DNA of 18,624 nucleotides. Origin: Deltaproteobacteria bacterium. GTDB lineage: Bacteria; Desulfobacterota_B; Binatia; UBA9968. Shown here piece after piece: positions 14,533 through 18,624 of this stretch (position 1 is its first letter; the number at the start of each line of letters is the position of its first letter). Both the position numbers and the translations under genes were made by a program. The stretch lies in the NCBI GenBank assembly GCA_005879255.1, contig VBKY01000128.1:1-18624 (forward strand), in the 5' to 3' direction. The notes under the pieces were generated by a model. The model saw only the letters and a program-made list of their open reading frames with translations, searched no databases and was not told the DNA's origin.

Positions 14533-15696
14533 ATGGACTTTGAATTGACTCAAGAACAAGCGGCGCTGCGACAGACGGTGCGCAACTTTGCGCAGCGCGA
14601 GATCGCGACGGGCGCCGCGGAACGAGACGAATCATGCCGCTTTCCCCATGAGCTGATTCCGAAGATGGCGGAGCTCGGGCTGTTCGGCATCATGGTTCCC
14701 GAGTCCTACGGTGGCGCCGCCCTCGATGCGCTGAGCCTGGCTGTTATCATCGAAGAGATTGCCGCGGCGGATGCCGCGGTTGCCTTGATGGTAGCGTCGC
14801 ATAATTCACTCAGCGCCGGACATGTCGGCGCTTTTGGCAGCGAAGCGCAGAAGAGAAAATTCCTCGTTCCCTTAGCACGCGGCGAAAAGCTCGGCGCTTG
14901 GGCGCTCACCGAGCCGGAGGCGGGATCCGACGCCCAGTCGCTGGTGAGTCGCGCGTTTCTCAATGGCAACACCTGGGTTCTTAACGGGGAGAAGGCGTTC
15001 ATCACGCAGGGCTCTACGGCGGGGGTGTACGTGATCATGGCAGCGACTGATCCGTCGCGCGGTCGTGATGGAATCTCCGCGTTCATCGTCGAGCGCGAGC
15101 GCACGGGACTCGAAGTCGTTCGGGTGGAGAACAAACTCGGCGTGAGGGCTTCGGACACGGCGCAGATTCGTTTCGACAATGTGCAACTACCTAACGAGAA
15201 CGTACTAGGTGAATTGAACTGCGGCTATCGGGATGCCATGACGATCCTGGATGGCGGCCGCATCGGCATCGGCGCAATGGCGGTGGGGATTGCGCGCGCC
15301 GCGTTGAAGCAATCCATCGCGTACGCGAAACAGCGGCGGCAGTTTGGCAAACCGATCGCGGAGTTTGAAGCGATCCAGTGGAAGCTGGCCGATATCGCGA
15401 CCGAAATCGACGCCGCACGGCTGCTTGTCTATCGCGCCGCGGATCTCAGACAATGCGGCCAACCCTACAGACGGCTCGCTTCTGAGGCGAAGCTCTTCGC
15501 TTCTGAAGTTGCCATGCACGCGACCAAGGAAGCGATTCAGGTTCACGGCGGCGCCGGCTATATGAAGAGTTCTCCCGTTGAACGCTATTTTCGCGACGCC
15601 AAGATTTGTGAAATCGGCGAAGGCACGTCCGAAATTCAAAGGATGGTCATCGCTAGACAACTGCTGCGGCGAGCCGATGTCACGGCCGGAAAATAA
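14533..15696 (+). CDS. Acyl-CoA dehydrogenase (second copy in the operon)
   Basis: This 387-residue acyl-CoA dehydrogenase has ALTEPEAGSDAQS (FAD/substrate signature), KLGVRASDTAQI, RRQFGKPIAEFEAIQWKLADIATEIDAAR, and the C-terminal HGGAGYMKSSPVERYFRDAKI with GEGTSEIQR. E363 is in the same catalytic position as in the upstream paralogue. The two are paralogues that differ along their whole length, so they probably handle different acyl chains, for example n-butyryl against branched isobutyryl or 2-methylbutyryl; sequence by eye does not say which is which. It starts 12 bases after the B12 subunit and overlaps the GTPase gene by 20 bases. Confidence 0.93.
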   Translation: MDFELTQEQAALRQTVRNFAQREIATGAAERDESCRFPHELIPKMAELGLFGIMVPESYGGAALDALSLAVIIEEIAAADAAVALMVASHNSLSAGHVGAFGSEAQKRKFLVPLARGEKLGAWALTEPEAGSDAQSLVSRAFLNGNTWVLNGEKAFITQGSTAGVYVIMAATDPSRGRDGISAFIVERERTGLEVVRVENKLGVRASDTAQIRFDNVQLPNENVLGELNCGYRDAMTILDGGRIGIGAMAVGIARAALKQSIAYAKQRRQFGKPIAEFEAIQWKLADIATEIDAARLLVYRAADLRQCGQPYRRLASEAKLFASEVAMHATKEAIQVHGGAGYMKSSPVERYFRDAKICEIGEGTSEIQRMVIARQLLRRADVTAGK

Positions 15697-16642
15697 ACAA
15701 ACGTCTCGCGGTGCTCTTTCGGGGGATGAGCTTGCGGCGCTGATCCTGCGGGGCGATGCGCGCGCCGCGGGACAAGTGCTGACCTGGATCGAGGACGGAG
15801 AGCAGCGGGCGAAGGAAATTCTCAAGCTGCTTTACCCGCGGACCGGGCGCGCTCATGTGGTCGGGCTCACCGGCGCGATGGGCTCCGGCAAAAGCAGCCT
15901 CATCGAGCGCATCACCGCCGAGCTGCGTAACGCAAAGAAAGAAATTGGCGTCCTTACGGTCGATCCATCCAGCCCGTTCTCAGGTGGCGCTCTCCTTGGC
16001 GACCGCGTCCGCATGCGCAGCCATTTCCTCGATCAAGGTGTTTTCATCAGAAGCCTGGCAACGCGCGGCCACCAAGGCGGCCTTTCCAATTATATTTACC
16101 AAGCGGTCCATCTGCTCGACGCGATGGGCAAAGATTGCATCTTAATCGAAACGATCGGCACGGGTCAGGATCAAATCGAGATCGCTGGCGCCGCTCATAC
16201 GGTTGTTGTTGTCGTGACCCCGGAGGGCGGCGATGAAATTCAGGCGCTGAAGGCGGGTCTTTTTGAGATTGGTGATTTGCTGGTGGTCAACAAAATGGAT
16301 CGAAGTGGCGCCGAGGAGATGGTGATGAAGCTCCGCGATATGCTCGGCGCTTCCGGCGTACGCATTTTCCAAACCTCGGCGAACCAAAATGTAGGAATCA
16401 AAGATCTCATCGCCGGTATCGAAGCCCATCGCGCCCAATTGCTGGCGAGCGGCGATCACAAGAAGAGGATGCAAAATCTCTGTCGTCAGCAGCTCATGGC
16501 GCTCATCAAAGACAATCTTCTCACTAGGGTTTTGAAAAAAGTAGACGGAGAATTGATTGAACAGTTGGCCGAGGAGATGCGGGAAAGGCAGATTGATCCT
16601 TATACCGCGGCTGAGAGCGTGGTGAACAAACTGGGTGTCTAG
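15677..16642 (+). CDS. meaB: MeaB/ArgK-family GTPase, mutase chaperone
   Basis: This 321-residue G3E GTPase of the MeaB (MMAA) group loads and protects adenosylcobalamin on acyl-CoA mutases. The Walker A loop is GAMGSGKS (66-73), where the family more often has G-x-PGAGKS. DPSSPFSGGALLGDRVRM (96-113) and SLATRGHQGGLSN (126-138) are diagnostic. ETIGTGQDQ (158-166) replaces the usual ETVGVGQSE, PEGGDEIQ (182-189) replaces PGAGDELQ, and NKMD (205-208) is the guanine-specificity motif. The frame is open further upstream, but those codons overlap the dehydrogenase gene and read as its shadow; ATG at 15677 (MSRPENKQ) fits family length. Position after the mutase genes makes the mutase its natural client. 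The variant loops may reflect an isobutyryl-type partner. Confidence 0.92.
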   Translation: MSRPENKQTSRGALSGDELAALILRGDARAAGQVLTWIEDGEQRAKEILKLLYPRTGRAHVVGLTGAMGSGKSSLIERITAELRNAKKEIGVLTVDPSSPFSGGALLGDRVRMRSHFLDQGVFIRSLATRGHQGGLSNYIYQAVHLLDAMGKDCILIETIGTGQDQIEIAGAAHTVVVVVTPEGGDEIQALKAGLFEIGDLLVVNKMDRSGAEEMVMKLRDMLGASGVRIFQTSANQNVGIKDLIAGIEAHRAQLLASGDHKKRMQNLCRQQLMALIKDNLLTRVLKKVDGELIEQLAEEMRERQIDPYTAAESVVNKLGV

Positions 16643-16646
16643 CCAA

Positions 16647-18599
16647 ATGGAACGCTTCAATTTCGGCGGCGAAATCGTTTGGCGGCCGACCGAGCGCTAT
16701 GTGACGGAAAGCCGGCTTAAGCGCTTCATGGTGCGCTACGGCATTGCGACCCTCGACGAACTGCATCGGAAATCCATCACGGATTTGGAATGGTTTTGGC
16801 AGGCTGTCTTGCAAGAGCTCGCCATCGAGTTTTATCAGCCGTACGAACGGATCGTCGACATGTCTCAGGGGATTGCCTGGACGCACTGGTGCGTCGGCGC
16901 AAAGATGAACATCGTGCACAACTGTTTGGACAAGTGGATGGGAACGCCAACGGCCCATCGGACGGCGATCCGCTGGGAAGGCGAAGAAGGTGTAACCCGC
17001 CAGTTGAATTACCGGGAGCTTTTTTGCGAAGTGAATCGGTTGGCCAACGGCCTGCGCCGCTTAGGCGTCAGGAAGGGAGATGTCGCTGCTATTCTCATGC
17101 CCATGACGCCGGAGATCGCCATCGCGCTTTTCGCCGTTGCTAAGATTGGCGCCGTCGTGCTGCCACTCTTTTCTGGCTATGGTGCGACGGCGGTAGCGAC
17201 GCGCCTCATGGACGCGAGCGCGAGAGTGCTAATAACGGCGGATGGTTTCTATCGCCGCGGCGAAATTGTGCAGCTCAAAGAAGTGGCCGATGAAGCGCTG
17301 GTCAAGGCGCCGTCCATCGAGCATGTGGTTGTTTTGCGCCGAGTGAGGAGAAATATTCCCTGGCACTTAGGCCGCGACTACTGGTGGCACGAATTGATTG
17401 CTGGGGAGAGTATCGAAGGCGCCACGGAACGGACAGAAGCCGAAGATCCGCTCATGCTCATCTACACCTCTGGGACAACGGGGAAACCCAAGGGCGCTCT
17501 GCATAGCCACTGCGGTTTTCCGATCAAGGCGGCCCAAGACATGAGCTTTGGTCTGGACGTGCATGAGACCGATGTCCTGTATTGGGTCACGGATATGGGC
17601 TGGATGATGGGGCCCTGGGAAGTCTTTGGCGCGACTTTGCTCGGGGCGAGCATGGTGTTTTACGATGGCGCTCTCGACTATCCCGATCCGGATCGTTTAT
17701 GGCAGCTCATCGCACGCCATGGCGTAAGTATTCTCGGTGTCTCTCCAACCCTCGTGCGCTCGCTCATGCGCCATGGGGATGAATCTGTAGAGCAGCATGA
17801 TCTCTCTAGCCTGGGCATCTTGGCTTCAACCGGCGAGCCCTGGAACCCCGAGCCGTGGCGATGGCTGTTTGAAAAAGTCGGAAGGAAACGTTTGCCGATC
17901 ATCAATTACTCCGGCGGCACCGAAATCGGCGGCGGTATCGTCATGGGAAACGTCTTGACGCCGCTCAAGCCATGCGCCTTCTCAGGTCCGCTTCCCGGCA
18001 TGGCGGCGGATGTCGTCGACGAGAATGGAGCGCCAGTGCGCAATCAAGTCGGCGAACTGGTCATTCGCCAGCCGTGGATCGGCATGACGCGCGGTTTTTG
18101 GAATGACCCCCAGCGATACCTGGAGACTTATTGGAACCGATTCCCAAACACGTGGGTTCATGGCGATTGGGCGGCCATCGATGAAGATGGCTTATGGTAC
18201 ATACTTGGCCGTTCAGATGACACGATCAAGGTGGCGGGAAAACGCGTCGGCCCGGCCGAAATCGAGTCGGTGCTGGTAAGTCATCCGGCAGTAAGCGAAG
18301 CAGCGGCGATCGCCGTTCCTGACCCGCTAAAGGGAGAAGCGGTTGTTTGCTTCTGCGTGCTCAAACGCGGAGGCGATGCGGGCAGTGGCCTAGCTGAGGA
18401 ACTCAAGGAGATGGTCGCTCGAGAACTCGGCAAGCCGCTCAGGCCCGCTGCGGTAAAGTTTGTCGGCGATTTGCCTAAAACCCGCAACGCTAAGATCATG
18501 CGACGAGTGATCCGCGCTAGCTATTTGGGCCAAGAACCGGGTGATTTATCCGCGCTGGAAAATCCGCTGGCAGTAGATGAAGTGCGAAAAGTAAGTTGA
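16647..18599 (+). CDS. AMP-forming acyl-CoA synthetase (acetyl-CoA synthetase-like)
   Basis: This 650-residue ANL-superfamily ligase activates a carboxylate via acyl-AMP to acyl-CoA. The N-terminal ACAS_N-like part (WFWQAVLQELAIEF, then KMNIVHNCLDKW) places it with acetyl/propionyl-type synthetases. The P-loop YTSGTTGKPKG lies at about 272-282; WVTDMGWMMGPWEV, STGEPWNPEPW and NYSGGTEIGGG follow; HGDWAAIDEDGLWYILGRSDDTIKVAGKRVGPAEIE holds the hinge. The C-terminal catalytic Lys is K616 in TRNAKIMRR, where most family members read TRSGKIMRR. In this operon, isobutyrate or butyrate are the natural substrates, with acetate or propionate as alternatives. ATG at 16647 is preferred, four bases after the GTPase stop; an in-frame GTG at 16635 inside the GTPase gene is possible. 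Confidence 0.93.
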   Translation: MERFNFGGEIVWRPTERYVTESRLKRFMVRYGIATLDELHRKSITDLEWFWQAVLQELAIEFYQPYERIVDMSQGIAWTHWCVGAKMNIVHNCLDKWMGTPTAHRTAIRWEGEEGVTRQLNYRELFCEVNRLANGLRRLGVRKGDVAAILMPMTPEIAIALFAVAKIGAVVLPLFSGYGATAVATRLMDASARVLITADGFYRRGEIVQLKEVADEALVKAPSIEHVVVLRRVRRNIPWHLGRDYWWHELIAGESIEGATERTEAEDPLMLIYTSGTTGKPKGALHSHCGFPIKAAQDMSFGLDVHETDVLYWVTDMGWMMGPWEVFGATLLGASMVFYDGALDYPDPDRLWQLIARHGVSILGVSPTLVRSLMRHGDESVEQHDLSSLGILASTGEPWNPEPWRWLFEKVGRKRLPIINYSGGTEIGGGIVMGNVLTPLKPCAFSGPLPGMAADVVDENGAPVRNQVGELVIRQPWIGMTRGFWNDPQRYLETYWNRFPNTWVHGDWAAIDEDGLWYILGRSDDTIKVAGKRVGPAEIESVLVSHPAVSEAAAIAVPDPLKGEAVVCFCVLKRGGDAGSGLAEELKEMVARELGKPLRPAAVKFVGDLPKTRNAKIMRRVIRASYLGQEPGDLSALENPLAVDEVRKVS

Positions 18600-18624
18600 A
18601 AAATCCGCAAGGAGCGACTTAGCC
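18600..18624 (+). other. Window edge with a possible ribosome-binding site
   Basis: AAGGAG lies at about 18609-18614, just after the synthetase stop. It may serve a further operon gene beyond the window; no start codon is included. Confidence 0.25.

Noticed and set aside
15205..15825. Minus-strand frame (206 codons) opposite the second dehydrogenase and GTPase start
   Set aside because: It crosses the boundary of two real plus-strand genes and has no recognisable protein features.
1..18624. CRISPR arrays, insertion sequences, tRNA or rRNA genes, phage or defence genes
   Set aside because: No regularly spaced repeats, transposase, integrase or RNA-gene signature was recognised on either strand.

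Overview
The window is bacterial chromosome carrying a dense cluster of short-chain acyl-CoA genes. It is moderately GC-rich by eye, with tight gene spacing, overlapping starts and stops and several palindromic intergenic repeats. No rRNA or tRNA is present to fix the taxonomy. The gene set (separate B12-binding mutase subunit, MeaB-type GTPase, several thiolases and acyl-CoA dehydrogenases) would fit an uncultivated Deltaproteobacteria-, Binatota-, NC10- or Tectomicrobia-like lineage, but that is only an impression.

Layout. (A) 5168 to 31, minus strand: thiolase, M20-family peptidase, AlbA_2/GHKL-type putative regulator, O-methyltransferase. (B) 5282-6208, plus strand: a single 3-hydroxyacyl-CoA dehydrogenase, divergent from block A. 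(C) 9579 to 6313, minus strand: E1-alpha, E1-beta and E2 of a 2-oxoacid dehydrogenase complex. E1-beta is split by a frameshift that coincides with the loss of about 11 codons. (D) 9931-18599, plus strand: thiolase, acyl-CoA dehydrogenase, acyl-CoA mutase large subunit, B12-binding small subunit, second acyl-CoA dehydrogenase, MeaB-like GTPase and acyl-CoA synthetase. Several of these overlap or sit a few bases apart, so they are probably one operon. A 351-base divergent region separates C from D.

Main point. The mutase would be labelled methylmalonyl-CoA mutase by family, but its substrate pocket does not match. The two residues that hold the methylmalonyl carboxylate (Tyr89 and Arg207 in the Propionibacterium enzyme) are Phe61 and Gln179 here, at a constant offset of 28. 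That is the isobutyryl-CoA mutase pair. No epimerase and no propionyl-CoA carboxylase is present. Read this way, the genes form a coherent B12-dependent route: a branched 2-oxoacid (2-oxoisovalerate from valine) goes to isobutyryl-CoA through E1/E2, or isobutyrate/butyrate is activated by the synthetase; isobutyryl-CoA is isomerised to n-butyryl-CoA; acyl-CoA dehydrogenase, hydroxyacyl-CoA dehydrogenase and thiolase then yield acetyl-CoA. The enoyl-CoA hydratase, lipoamide dehydrogenase (E3) and electron-transfer flavoprotein needed to complete it are not in the window.

Other points: a probable small internal deletion in the methyltransferase, and three structured intergenic repeat elements (985-1198, 11110-11246, 13996-14097), two of them inside the acyl-CoA operon.
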